Numbered from the stretch's first letter, positions 1 through 10,784 are shown. The stretch is 64,000 nucleotides of DNA from Sclerotinia nivalis (GCA_029531795.1 JAPEIS010000010.1:248001-312000); one strand, 5' to 3'. Made by a program: numbers and translations. The notes: generated by a model not told the origin, from the sequence alone.

Positions 1-103
1 ACCAAAGACAAAGTTAGCAGGGATGGGTAGTCATGGTAGAAGAGGTACCAATGCAAGTGTTGGTAGCACGGATACTGCCAAGAAAGTTTCGATGGAGGGA
101 TGA
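1..103 (+). CDS. possible 3' end of a gene entering from the left
   Basis: Frame 2 (from base 2) is open from the window edge to a TGA at 101-103. It gives 33 residues rich in Gly, Ser, Thr and Lys, like the disordered tail of a fungal protein. The other two frames close early. Nothing can be said about function because only the tail would be visible. A chance open frame of this length is quite possible, so this is a weak call. Confidence 0.3.
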   Translation, partial: PKTKLAGMGSHGRRGTNASVGSTDTAKKVSMEG

Positions 104-1844
104 ACTTTTGTGATGTTGGTTGGTAATCCTTTGATTTGAGATGGTACTTTCTGGGAATTCAAACTGCATGGCTCTCTTTTCTTGACACCTTTTATTTATT
201 TTTGATGGCCAACAGAAAGAGTCGTGAGGTTGGCTCCAGAATAGAAACGAGATCCATTATGGGAAAGTAACAATAGTACAAGCACCACTCTTTGACCCCG
301 AACAGCGAGGAATTTCATGAGGGATGAAGAAAATGTGAGGGACGATTGAAATTCAATCACAACTTTTTGCGCATATCACAACTCCTCTTGCGGAAAGAAG
401 TGTAGGTTATGATGGATTATGTTATTATGATTTCGTGTTCACCTTTTCCCATTCGGGTTTTATATTATTTGCCCAGTGGAGCTTTAAGTTTGGAAGATGC
501 AAAGATAGGGGTATGTTATGAGAGGATGGATGGGATTTTGAGCGGTTGTGGTTTGGTTTTGTTTTATGATGCTGGCGGGTATTTTGACGCATATTGCATG
601 GAAAGGGATGGGATCTTTTCTTTTGTCAAGAGGAGTTATGGCGCACGCAAGATGTGGTGCAATGCATATATAGGGGAGGGCATACAAACATGAAGAGAAG
701 AATGGATGGGATTCAGTAAGAAGGGAAGGCACTCGGAAATCGGAGATATGATGTTTTGAAGGTTGTGAATACTGCTTCTTGAGCTGAGAATCTGCTTACT
801 ATATATAATCATTGAAATTGGGTGGGGGAGAACGGAGAGAATATGCGGAGGGAAGAAAAGTGTGGTAGTGGAAGTTGAAGGGGGCGGTGACTGGGGTGTA
901 GGGATGGTTGAATGGTGGATGGGAAGATGAGATACCTAGAGATGAGATGAATTGATATGCATAAGATGAATACACGAGATGAGATATTTATTTATATTTG
1001 TATTATAGTGTATTGTATTGTATGTATATGAATACTCCAATGAAAAGTAAAGATGCTAGAATTTGTATATGTGTATGCGTATATATGTTTTTTACTATTG
1101 TGTGGTGAATATCTATCTATTGTATACCCGGTTTCTCAATAATATAATATTATATGACATGACATGATATAACTCTAATCTACCATTGATCAACCAGATA
1201 TATACCCTCCGAACTTCTTTCCCTCCTTTCCCTCCTTCTTTCTATTTTCCGTTAATCTATTATATTATCTATCATTTTCTTTTCTCTTCTCCTTTTCTCC
1301 CCTTTTCTACATTATCATCTCTTCTCTTCTCCTTTTTTCCTCTTCTGTATCTTTATCTCCATCTATTTTACTTTACATTATCTACTCAAAACTCATTTCT
1401 TGATGATTTATATATTTGATTTGATTTGATTTGATTTGTTTATCGCCATAGGCCGCAGGCCGCACGTGCGTGCACATGAAACCTTTAGCCATTGATTCCA
1501 ATTTGGACAAATGGCGCTCATAGGGGTTTTAGATCTTTGAATGGAGTACTAGCTAGCTAGGGGTAGTATATATATATATATAGTTTTTAAGAATGTTAGA
1601 ACAGGGTTTATATGATTGCTGTTACGAAAAGAATTGAGCTATATAGCTTTGTATTTTATTTTGTGGCCTTCTTCGTCCACTGGATCATTACTTTTGATCT
1701 CTCTCCCAATCCCCTCAAATATGTTTTATTGATTAGCCTTTTATATATATCCCCCTTTTTTTTTTTTTTTTTTTGAATATTCTATCTATTCCTATCAATC
1801 CTACAATTATCAATTGCGTTTGTTTTAATAATAATAAGGAAAAA
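104..1844. other. gene-free stretch with simple repeats
   Basis: No convincing coding region was found. The open frames at 409-693 and 484-732 have no domain, no clear start context and unusual composition. The stretch holds a pyrimidine-rich run (about 1200-1390), a TTTGA pentamer repeat near 1415-1440, a (TA)n run near 1568-1581 and an uninterrupted T tract at 1756-1774. It becomes increasingly AT-rich toward the LINE relic. Confidence 0.6.
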
Positions 1845-2486
1845 TTTTTTTTTTTTTTTTTTTTAAATAATGGTTATATACCGCAGGCAAATTTCTATAT
1901 AAAATTTGGTAGTCTTTAATCATTCAATTAGTCTGGTTATACCAAGAGGGGAGTTTAGAAACTACGGAATAGCTTCAGAGGGGGGTATTTTTGTAAACGT
2001 TTTATATACTTTTTTTTTCTTGTAAAAGAACAAATATAATGGGGGTTTCCTTTTCCTACAAAAGCAATATATAGAAGCAATAGTGTGATTAAAGCGTTCG
2101 TGGTATATTGCAAAGTCCTTATATTGTGATCTAATTATAAGGATGTAATGTAGTATAGCTCTTTTTAAGGAAAGCGATACTGTATTATTTATATATATGT
2201 AAAGTAAGTCCTTGTAATACGAAGGGCTAATTGTATTCTATAACTGAGTATCCGTTTTGTACGTATTGGTTTTCACTATCCTTTTGAGAAATACTAATAT
2301 ACAAATCGGATTTGAAAGGGAAGATAATGCAGCACCTTCTTTTGCCGTTTTGTCGATTACTTCGTTGCCCGGGATATTGAGATGTTTGGGAATCCAACAG
2401 ACTCGAATTCTGCCAAGGGGAATATATGGAAGTCTAGATCTGGTAATCTATACTCGGATTAATATCAAAAAGTCCTCGAAAACCGA

Positions 2487-2843
2487 TTAGGAGAAATTAT
2501 TGAAATGAAAGCCCAATCTAAGGGTCATCTCGTAATTGTTTAGGAAAATCCAAAGATCTGTAGCGAATCTGATTGATGGGAGAATTAGAGCCCTTATCGC
2601 TTCGTTCACTACAACTTTGGTTTCGGCATCGAAAACCTTTATGTTGAGGTTTAATGAAAAAGAATCACGGGCTATTTGAATACCAAATTGTATAATAATA
2701 TAACCACCTCCAATAACACCATCCTTGCTTTCGTTTTTAAAACCATCGGAGAAAATTTGTATATCACTCCTTAGGATCAATATATAAAAAACTTTGAAAT
2801 CCTCAATCGCTTGCATTTTTGATCTACCCTTCGGACCGGCCAC
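2487..2843 (-). pseudogene. LINE RNase H domain remnant
   Basis: The minus-strand frame contains I-Q-I-F-S-D-G-F near residues 29-36, matching the first catalytic Asp motif of retroelement RNase H (I-Y-S-D-G-S). A Gly-rich strand follows, then an F-D-A-E-T-K segment carrying the conserved Glu. The placement at the 3' end of the element fits Tad-type ORF2. The frame is isolated from the RT by stops and frameshifts, so it cannot be translated as part of a working polyprotein. Confidence 0.7.
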
Positions 2844-2879
2844 TCGTTGTTCGGCTTCCTCTCTGGATTCCTTATACTC

Positions 2880-3188
2880 TCATACAAGAAAAGCAAACGG
2901 ATTAATTCGTTTAATGATTGGTAGGGCCCTAATGAATCTTGTAAACCTTATATCTGATAATCGTTTGTTTAGGCTTTTAGCTTTGATCATTTTGTTAGCT
3001 CTAATTCGTAAAGAATGATAGGGATCCAATCTAATCGTTCTTGCAATGTATAATTGCAATACTAGATTCAGTTCGATTTCTAAAGGTCGGAATTTGGATT
3101 CTTCATACAATACTACCGCATTGGTTGTTCTGAATACTAAAAGGATAACTCTCGCACAAGACAATACCATTTTATTTAATAGATTCAA
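2880..3188 (-). pseudogene. LINE ORF2 segment between RT and RNase H
   Basis: This minus-strand frame of 102 residues lies exactly between the RT and RNase H remnants. It resembles the helical connector of Tad-like elements: an R-T-T-N-A segment, then P-L-E-I-E-L-N-L-V-L and a run of Leu/Arg-rich helices. It has no independent function. The assignment rests on position and general likeness, not on a catalytic motif. Confidence 0.5.
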
Positions 3189-3299
3189 ATGATTGTCTAC
3201 CTAGTTTGAGATCCTATAATTCGGGAAGTTGAGTTTGGGTCTATCTCGGCCTGACCACCATATCTCCGATACAAAATAGCATTTTTTCAAAGCACAAAC

Positions 3300-4463
3300 T
3301 ATAGCTATCTATCTTGTGAAATAAAAAGAGATCCTGCGGTATATATTGTTAAAAGATTGTATTGCATTAATTACCTTGAAGGCTTTTGCAACAAGGATTC
3401 AGATATGAGGTTTGAAACTCAGCTTTCTATCGAAGTAAACTCCTAGCCATTGGAAAGGGCCAGGCCTTTCTTCGATTCTCAGATTATTGGTCTGTACTAA
3501 TAGAGTCTCATTTAAAGTGCTATACCCTTTATAGAAATAAATCAATTCAGACTTTTTAGAATCGAAAGTGATCCCTTCAGACTTCCCTCAATCCAGGGCT
3601 TCCTGTATATCGGTCTGAAGTATATCACAGTTTGCTTGTAGGCTGTCGGACGAAACTAGTAGAGCAATATCGTTGGCATATCCGAACCTTTTTGAAGGAT
3701 TACCCATCTAGAAAATAGGGACAATATAAAGCATGAACAGAATTGATGAAATCGGGGAGTCTTGAAGTAGGCTGCAATTCAATTTGGTTTTTGGGCCAAT
3801 TTCGCCATCCAATCGTATTTGAATAAAGCGATTAGTAGCAAAGGATTGAATCCATTTGATTAAATTGTTCGGCCAATCTTGCTCTCTAAATCAGTTAATC
3901 AACTGGCCAGGGAGGACTACATCAAAAGCGCCTTTTATATCCATAATGAGTAGAATCGTTTTCAATCCTTTCTTCAATATTGATTCAATATCGTGGATCA
4001 TACATATTATAAGATCTATTGAAGAACGTAATAGAAGGGTATCGAACTATTGGTTTGCAAATACTTTGTATTTCAGAACTAACTATAATATCTTTTTTGC
4101 TATAAGCCTTTCTAGGCCTTTTCCGAGGATCGAAAGTAGTGCGATAGGGCGATACGATCTTGGGTTTGTATGATCGGTTTTATTAGATTTTGGAATAATC
4201 GCAATTGTAGTAAAACGAAAGCACTTTGGGTAATAGCCTAACTCAAGGCAATTCTGGAAAAGAAGCAGGATCAGATCTTTGATTAAAGGCCAGGCGGTTT
4301 GGATAATCTTTATAGGGATCTCGTTTGCGCTTGGAGCTGTATTACCTGTTTTCAAAATGGCTATTTCAAGGTCTTGTATATCAATACTTGGGAAAGGGAT
4401 AATACAGGATAAGCTGATCGGAATTCCGAAAGGGATATTGTCGATCTCGGCTGAATTCGTCAA
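3300..4463 (-). pseudogene. LINE reverse transcriptase remnant
   Basis: The minus-strand frame 4463-4083 carries the LINE RT entry region, including Y-R-P-I-A-L-L-S-I-L-G-K-G-L-E-R (RT block 1-2). The reading continues in shifted frames with D-I-K-G-A-F, Q-G-W-P-N and the catalytic box at about 3672-3687. That box reads Y-A-N-D instead of Y-A-D-D, so one of the two metal-binding Asp residues is lost through a G-to-A change. Downstream, a K-K-S-E-L-I segment and a W-L-G-V-Y-F-D segment fit the end of the RT palm. Multiple stops show it is dead. Confidence 0.8.
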
Positions 4464-5179
4464 TAAGTTCTTAACAAAAACCTTCTGTTTCTTTTCGATA
4501 GTATTTGCTATCTTAGGATTTGTAGGATCTATTAATGGAAGGAATTGGAAGATATTTATAATCTGATACCATTTAGCTATCCGGAAGACGTTATTTATAT
4601 TTTCGATTTTATTAATTTTTGAAGAATAAAAGGATTGTTTTGTTTTCCTAATCGATTTCCGACAAGTTCGTTTAGCTTCTGATGTCCTCGTGATTCTGTA
4701 TATTCGTACAGCTTTATTGCAATCCTTGTTCCATTATAGTTATTGAAGTAGATTATTTGTAGTTTTTTTTGCTGAACCTTTATAAGTATTTCTGAGGGAT
4801 TGTATAAGATTCAGAGTTAGTATATCTAGATCATTGGTAGAGAATGGATTAGTAGGGATATCGAGATTATACAAATCTGTAATTAATAGTTCTGTAAAGA
4901 GTTTATCGTTCAATGAATTTAATTGTAACTTCGGAATAGGCTTTATATTATAGCAATTCCAATATAGAAGAGTCTTCAGAGTTTTGTGATCCGAAGTGCA
5001 ATTTAGGTGTTCAGTTATGGAGGAGATCGCTGTATATAGGCCTAATAAAAAGATTAGGTTTAATACATTGCTTCTTGAATATATTGGGATTCCGATTAGT
5101 GAGATAAGACGAAGGTTGTATAAATTGATCCAGTTTACGAAAGATTTTACAAAAGAGGAGATGGGTATACGAAGGGGGT

Positions 5180-5650
5180 TTCAATTGAGATAATATAAAT
5201 TGAAATCGCCTTGTATTAGAATAGGGTTTGTAGGGAACTTTTGTAAGTTAAAGAGCGAATTGATTATTTGATTAGCCTCTGTATAATTAAAAGAAGCATT
5301 GTAAATGTTAACAATTGTGAAAACCGAATGGTTTGAGGACGAGAATTGTAGGAAAATTAGATTGCGAGAAATAATAGATCTTAATTGATCTGTATGAAAT
5401 CCAATTCCCTTTCTAATATAGGTAAGAACGCGAGGGGTGTTTTCCTAATTATCCAAAGGAGTAAAGGTTTCGTAAGAAGGATAGGTTTTTGTGATTTTCT
5501 TTGTTATATTCTTGTAGATATATAGTTCTTAGATCAGAATGATATCAATCTGATTTGTATTTGCTAAGGTTAAAGCGAGTTCGTATGAAATCGCTTCTTT
5601 GCCTACATTTGCTTGAATAATAGAAAGAGGTTTAATTCGATTCATTAAAA
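5180..5650 (-). pseudogene. LINE endonuclease remnant
   Basis: The minus strand from about 5645 reads R-I-K-P-L-S-I-I-Q-A-N-V-G-K, then an I-D-I-I-L-I segment followed by a stop and E-L-Y. Near 5180-5220 it reads I-Q-G-D-F-N-L. These match the order of the apurinic-like endonuclease of LINEs: N-terminal Asn strand, metal-binding Glu, and G-D-F-N motif. The stop directly before the E-L-Y segment sits where the family has Gln, consistent with a CAA/CAG-to-TAA/TAG change. No intact domain remains. Confidence 0.65.
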
Positions 5651-5883
5651 GAGATACTAAAAAGGTTTATGAGTTCCGAGAATCGATTAGTAAAGCGGAG
5701 GCTAAAGGGGGCAACGGAATGGATGGACTCAAATATACGAGTAGGGGTCCTGGGGCGGGGTTGTATAATAGGGATGAAAAGGGCAGGAGTATCTTCCATT
5801 TGTAGATCAAATGTTTGTTGTTTTGAATAATCAGCTTTTATACAGATAAAAGCTCTGTTTTCGTTGTAGATCTTCCAGATCGC

Positions 5884-7068
5884 CTAACATTTCGATTTTG
5901 ATTTCCTTTCCTTTCCTGATGGACGAAGAGGGCATTTGGGATTATCTACAGGGTGAGGGCTATAGCAATATAGACATTTTGCAGGGTATAAATACACTGT
6001 ACTGCATTTGATAGTATAATTGCTTTCGATATGTTTGATTGAACTGTATAATCTACAAACTTGTAATTTAAAGCATGATCTAGTATTATACCATTGATAG
6101 TAACGAAAGCATTGAATAGTTTTTGATTTGTGAATCAAAAGAGTAATAGAAATGTTAGCTTTAAGGATCTTGAGGGATTTCTTTAAAGCTTCAATACCAG
6201 ATTTCATATTTACTAACCAAATGGTATAATAAAGATCAATTGTAATATTAGTTTGGATTTGAGTAGCATATATAAGATCTTACCCAGAGTATTCTTTGAT
6301 AGCTTCGAAGATTATATCCTTCGTAACTATAATCGTATTCATTTCGAATGTATCATTGAGTATAGTAACATTTCGGGGAATATAGTTCAAACAATAAGTG
6401 ATCCATTTTTCTTGGATTTCGATTTTGCAGTTTCCAATAGCTGAAGCAATTGTAGCTTTTTCCTTTTCGAAAGCTGATAAATTGGAAGGTGAATTTGTAC
6501 AAAGAACGAAGTCTGTTTTAATTTCTTGTATTTCTTTTAGGAGTGAGGCGGCAAGGCCAAGAACTTTCTTCAAAGCAGTGAGTATTGCAAAGGATCCTGC
6601 TTTGCGGACGGGGTGGGCTTGATCGATTCATATAAACAAACGATTATCTGTATAGATAATGGGTTCTACTGTTTTGATAGATGCTGTAGATTTGGTAGGG
6701 CTAGCGGCTTTTTGAGCGTAAAAGGCTTTGAGAGTTGCATTTGTAGTTGGGGTACTCGTACGAGTAATAGTAGGAAGAGTGATAAAAGGAATGATAAAGG
6801 AAGTAATACTAGAAATCGTATTAATTCGGGGGGGGTGATGCCCTATAATAAGAGCATCAAAATGGCGTTCAGTAATTGCCTTAAAATCTAGGCAGAGAAC
6901 AATGAAAAGTTTTCGAGATCTTGTAGGAAGGGAGAGAACTTCGTTAGAGCTTAAATAGTTATCCAAAAGGGTGGTAATTGGGCTAAAGATAGTTTGAGCA
7001 TCATTGGCTTTATTGGTAAGGGTATTAGCCCTGTCCGAAAGTGATTTTGAAAGACTTGGAGTAGCCAT
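5884..7068 (-). pseudogene. LINE ORF1 (gag-like) remnant with zinc knuckles
   Basis: A likely ORF1 start lies at 7068 on the minus strand, and the frame runs to 6628. After breaks, frames at 6573-6280 and 6207-5884 continue the same protein. The last part holds two Cys-rich patches (C-L-Y-C-x-S-P-H-P-x4-C is clearest), as in the C-terminal CCHC knuckles of Tad-like ORF1 proteins that bind the element RNA. The three frames together suggest a protein of roughly 390 residues with at least two interruptions. Confidence 0.65.
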
Positions 7069-7253
7069 TGCGAAGGAAGGAGGGCTAGCAAAAGAGAACT
7101 AGCTCTTTGGCAACCGCCTTAAGGATTTTATTAATTCTGTAAACACAAAGATTGTATAGAATTTCAAACTGATTTCAGAAATGCAATAGAAAATCGCGAT
7201 TTCCAAAATTTCATACAAAGTTTGTAGATTGCGGATGATGATTTATATATATA

Positions 7254-7258
7254 TATAC
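7254..7258. repeat. target-site duplication of element 1, left copy (TATAC)
   Basis: TATAC directly precedes the left LTR and is repeated directly after the right LTR (19576-19580). Five-base duplications are usual for Ty3/gypsy integrases. The site lies inside a short TA-rich run, so a chance match is more likely than for a complex sequence. Confidence 0.75.
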
Positions 7259-7421
7259 TGTTACGGGTTCATCTCCCTTCACCTGCACGTGATCATGTGT
7301 GCCTTAGGCATACATGTGTGCATTCACTTCTGTATGGTCAGGTCACCTTCTTGACCTTCTTCTCCTCCTCGTAGTACAACAATAGATCAAACCTATATAT
7401 ACCTTTTCCCTCACCATGATA
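7259..7421 (+). repeat. LTR 1 (5' LTR of element 1)
   Basis: 163 bp, starting TGTTACGGG and ending CATGATA. All five LTRs in the window have the same length and differ only by transitions. Compared with LTR 2, about 12 positions differ. The likely TATA sequence of the other copies (CTATATAG) is CTGTATGG here. Confidence 0.92.
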
Positions 7422-7432
7422 ATTTGTACTAC
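7371..7432 (+). promoter_or_regulatory. self-primer / primer-binding pair of element 1
   Basis: GTAGTACAA at 7371-7379 inside the LTR is the exact reverse complement of TTGTACTAC at 7424-7432, which begins two bases after the LTR end. No TGG start typical of a tRNA primer-binding site is present there. In Tf1/sushi-type chromoviruses the first bases of the transcript fold back on the primer-binding site and prime reverse transcription. This arrangement would fit if transcription starts at about 7371. Self-priming is inferred, not shown. Confidence 0.6.
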
Positions 7433-7700
7433 CCTTTCAAAGGCTCCGTCATTTTACGAAGTGATCTAGTCTTGCTAAATCATTTATAAGCTTCTGTATC
7501 TGTTTTCGATTGCTTTTGTATTGTTATAATTCGTTTGCTTTTGTGCAGTCGCGTTTCTTATCTACTTTTGCACAACTTCTGATCCCTAATTGCTTTTGTA
7601 CGATTATATTTATTCGTAGGTTTCTATATCTGTTTTTGATTGCTTTATATAATTGTAAATTCTCTATCGATTATTTTGTGCAATCGTAATTCTTTTTACA
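7422..7700 (+). other. untranslated leader of element 1 with imperfect internal repeats
   Basis: Between the LTR and the gag start, the motif CTTCTGTATCTGTTTT..GATTGCTTT occurs about twice (near 7492 and 7620). The shorter TTGCTTTTGT-like unit recurs about five times. Element 2 has the same pattern at about 10570 and 10702. Its role is unknown; packaging or translation signals are possible. Confidence 0.5.
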
Positions 7701-9008
7701 ATGGCTTTTGGTTCTACATTTGTTGGTAATACGATTTCTACTTCTATCGAAGGAATTCGTATCGAAATCCAACGAGTCTTCGGCCAATGGTCTACTATTA
7801 TACAAATCCTAACAGAATTGGATGCTCCAGTGATACTAAACCTTGCTATCTATCCTAACGAACAAATTTTTTATCTGAATTATATTTTCTTTATTATCGA
7901 AGATCGTTTTACTATTCAAGTTATTTATATTGCTATTTAAATAAATAAAATCAAGGAATTCAAAGCGGAAAATATCGAGCTTCTTTGCACTTTAGCCGAT
8001 AAGCAAACTCAACTGGATGCCGGTAGTGCTACTATTAGCCAGAAACCGATTACTTTCTACCAAATTCAGAAAGACTTGTTCGTTTTTAAAAGCGAAAGAT
8101 CTAATATTTTTATTCGACAAAAGGACTATCAATTCTGGAAGTTAGATTTGCAATTCTATTGGATAATCGATTTACAACTTTTTGTTTCCGAACAAAAGAA
8201 GATTAATTATATTATTAGTTTTCTCGATAATTAAATGTAACAAGAATGTATTACGGATATCATTAGATTCATTGACGATCCTATTTGTTTCGATTCTATT
8301 GTTTCGTTTTTGGCCAAATTGGACAAATTATATATCTTTGTGGATATCGAAAAGAAAGCCTTGCTCAAATTCGATAAGCTTTCTATAGATCCAAAGGAAT
8401 CCTTTTCGGCTTTCTTTTTTATATTGTCTTATTTTGCTAATTTTTGTTATAAGTCTGATTGCGAGATTGTTAATACGATGAAACAAAAGATTACAACCTT
8501 CCTTCGAATTTTGGTTATTGGTGACTCGAACCTTTGTACAACCGACAATATTGATGATTAGCAAAAGAAATTCTCTACTTGGAGTCAGAATCTTTGTGAC
8601 GCTGAGTATTATAACAAAAATTCTGGTAAAGTATTTGTTGCTGATGATGATCTTATAGATCTCGATATAATAAAACAAAAGGGATAACAGAAAAAGGATC
8701 TGCAAAATAAGAAAAAGAAGTTTAATTCTATGGTTTCTTGCAATTGTTATAATAGGATTGGTTATCTTCAGATTAATTGTCATACTATTTATAATATCAA
8801 TGATAATCTTCTTTTTAGCAAACAAGTTTCTGTTAATACCTTTTCCAATCGCAATATTGTTGTTTCAACTAATCCAGTCCCCGATCAATATACTGCCGTT
8901 CCGGTTTTTCGAAGCATCAATAGGTTTAATAATAATCGCAATGGATTTCGAGGAGGATATACTGATAATTGGGTACAAAGCCAACAATATTTGAATCAAG
9001 CACAATGA
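7701..9008 (+). pseudogene. gag of element 1, broken
   Basis: The start ATG at 7701 has a counterpart at 10785 in element 2. The frame is conserved but hit by several stops (for example after residue 79). Near the C-terminal third, C-N-C-Y-N-R-I-G-Y-L-Q-I-N-C is a damaged CCHC zinc knuckle: the spacing C-x2-C-x4-H-x4-C has Tyr at the His position, as expected from CAT to TAT. An Asn/Arg/Gly-rich stretch follows. Role: coat protein of the retrotransposon particle. Confidence 0.8.
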
Positions 9009-9169
9009 CAAGGCTATATCGAATCAAAAAAGGTTGTTTCTATACTTAGTTCAATTAAAGAAAGTTCCGAATAAGGAAAAGATTAACCTTTACAAAAAAT
9101 CATTTGTAGAGGAATACTAAAAGCAAGACAGTAAATCGAAGAATGGATAAATATAAGCTATTGTAATTC

Positions 9170-9430
9170 AATTCTATAAATAGCAAATCCCTATTCATTA
9201 AAACTACTATGTTTCCTATATATGAAAATCCCTTTACTATTACAAGTCTTATTGATAATGAATGCTTTAGAGAAGCCTTTACTGATTGTTTTTTTGCTTC
9301 CAAATACAATATTGAAATACAACTCTTATCTCACCCTTGCGAACTCCGATTTATCGATAGAAAGATCGCCAACAGAATTACAGAATATTTTGTAATGGAA
9401 ATCGCTATAGGGGATCATTATGAATATTAG
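9170..9430 (+). pseudogene. retroelement protease remnant of element 1
   Basis: The frame contains S-L-I-D-N-E-C-F-R-E-A-F, in the position of the retropepsin active-site loop (L-I-D-S-G-x-S/T in the family). The Asp is kept but the following Ser-Gly has become Asn-Glu, consistent with G-to-A changes. It is followed by Y-F-V-M-E-I-A-I-G-D-H, typical of the next strand. It lies after gag, as expected for gag-PR-RT order. The homologous piece in element 2 is at about 12230-12500. Confidence 0.6.
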
Positions 9431-10340
9431 TTTTTTTACATTACCCAGTTTTCATTAGAGACGCCATTAATCTTTGGCTTACTATAGTTACAACACTACA
9501 ATTCTATTATCAACTGAATAAAGATGAATTTAATATTCTTTTTAAACTATTGTGCTTCCAATTGCTTGGCACGTTATGATTCAGAGCCAGTTACTGTATC
9601 AACGATTTCATTTTCGATTAAGGAATAAAAGAATCTAACAAAAGTTACTTTACAATAGATCGTTGATGCTATCGAATCTTTAAATAAATTCCTTACCGAT
9701 CTTGATATAAAAACTAAATGTACAATTTATAAATACTGTTTTCCATATGTCGAGGATTGTCTAAAAGATGATATCGATTATTCATCTATTCAAATGCTTT
9801 CTATTTTTAAAAGAACTTTTTATAAAAAATCTTCTATTGAAGAGATACTAGACAAAGGTTACATATCACAATCTGACGATTCTTCTATTGATCTCGAATT
9901 TCAGCAAGGTTTGATGCTTGGTATGAATTATTATTGAACAAAGCGCTGCGGAGAATCAAATAATTAAGTATAGATGATTCCCAATTGTTTACGTTCAAAA
10001 TCGATTTTAAAGATTGTAAATCGATGTCGGTTTATTCACAATCCAAAAAACCGTTTACCCCTGTTTTCTATTGAGGAACTTCCTATATTTATTTACAAAG
10101 ATACAAGTCCAAATATGGATGATATTCGTTGATTGCAAGTTTCTAGCTTTGTTTCGTTTTATCAACAAGATAATATTCGGGTTATCCGATTGATATGGGA
10201 TGAATTGAATGCTATATAGAAAACTATTGAGTAAGATTATTTGCAACAAATTATATTGTCCTCGATACTTATAGAAAAGGATTTTCGATCAATTTTACAA
10301 GAGCAAGGTAATATAATAGAGATGCTTTCTAGAACCCTAT
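9431..10340 (+). pseudogene. pol linker of element 1 up to the nested insertion
   Basis: This stretch aligns with 12510-13400 of element 2 and with nothing else recognised. It encodes broken pieces of the segment between protease and RT. It stops at CCTAT (10336-10340), where element 2 integrated. The same reading continues at 17090 (TGCAACTTTATG), as shown by the uninterrupted homologue at about 13420 in element 2. Confidence 0.7.
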
Positions 10341-10375
10341 TGTTACGGGTTCATCTCCCTTCACCTGCACGTGAT

Positions 10376-10398
10376 CATGTGTGCCTTAGGCACACATG
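10376..10398. promoter_or_regulatory. perfect 10-bp-arm palindrome in LTR U3
   Basis: CATGTGTGCC, spacer TTA, GGCACACATG. The arms are exact reverse complements. The palindrome is also perfect in LTR 4, has one mismatch in LTR 1 and is mostly destroyed in LTR 5. It sits upstream of the putative TATA box and could bind a dimeric regulator; this is inference. Confidence 0.6.
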
Positions 10399-10412
10399 CA
10401 TACACTCACTTC

Positions 10413-10461
10413 TATATAGTCAGGTCACCTCCTTGACCTTCTTCTCCTCCTCGTAGTACAA
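10413..10461 (+). promoter_or_regulatory. putative LTR promoter: TATA box and transcript start
   Basis: TATATAG at 10413-10419 lies 40 bases before GTAGTACAA (10453-10461). If the transcript begins at that G, the spacing suits a fungal TATA promoter and the first 9 bases of the RNA would pair with the primer-binding position at 10506-10514. The boundary between U3 and R is therefore predicted at 10453. Confidence 0.5.
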
Positions 10462-10505
10462 CAATAGATCAAACCTACACATACCTTTTCCCTTACCGTG
10501 ATAGT

Positions 10506-10514
10506 TTGTACTAC
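10506..10514 (+). promoter_or_regulatory. primer-binding site of element 2, self-complementary type
   Basis: TTGTACTAC begins two bases after the LTR and is the exact reverse complement of GTAGTACAA inside the LTR. The same pair is kept in element 1. No tRNA-type TGG is present. Confidence 0.6.
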
Positions 10515-10784
10515 CCTTTCAAAGGCTCCGTCACTTTACGAAATGATCTGGCTTTGCCAAATCATCTGTAGACTTCTGTATCTGTTTTTCGACTGCTTTC
10601 GCGCCATCGTAACTCGCCTGCTTTTGTGTGGTCGCGTTTCTTATCTGCTTTTGTACAGCTTCTGATCCCTGATTGCTTTTGTACGATTGTATTTATTCGC
10701 AGACTTCTGTATCTGTTTTTGATTGCTTTTGTGCAATCGCAAATTCCCTATCGATTACTTTATATAATTGTAATTCTTTTTACA

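Larger units (their letters stand above)
1845..7180 (-). mobile_element. degenerate non-LTR retrotransposon (Tad/LINE-like)
   Basis: Reading the minus strand from about 7.1 kb downward gives, in order, a gag-like ORF1 with zinc-knuckle remains, an endonuclease-like region, a LINE reverse transcriptase and an RNase H. This is the standard order of Tad-type fungal LINEs. All parts are broken by frameshifts and stops. The T tract at 1845-1864 is a poly(A) run on the element strand and is the best candidate for its 3' end, but a second T tract at 1756-1774 is an alternative. The 5' end lies somewhere between the ORF1 start (7068) and the LTR at 7259. No clear target-site duplication was found, so both borders are approximate. 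Confidence 0.8.
10341..10503 (+). repeat. LTR 2 (5' LTR of element 2)
   Basis: 163 bp, TGTTACGGG to CCGTGATA. It is almost identical to the solo LTR 4 (about 2 differences). It holds a 10-bp-arm palindrome (10376-10398), a TATATAG (10413-10419) and the self-primer GTAGTACAA (10453-10461). Confidence 0.93.

Noticed and set aside
409..732. Open frames on both strands near the left edge, possibly a small protein
   Set aside because: No signal peptide, domain or splice context; the two strands are open over the same bases, which points to composition.
7259..7421. First LTR considered as a lone solo LTR next to the LINE
   Set aside because: Its 5-bp flank TATAC is repeated after the LTR at 19413-19575 and the gag leader follows directly, so it is the left end of element 1.
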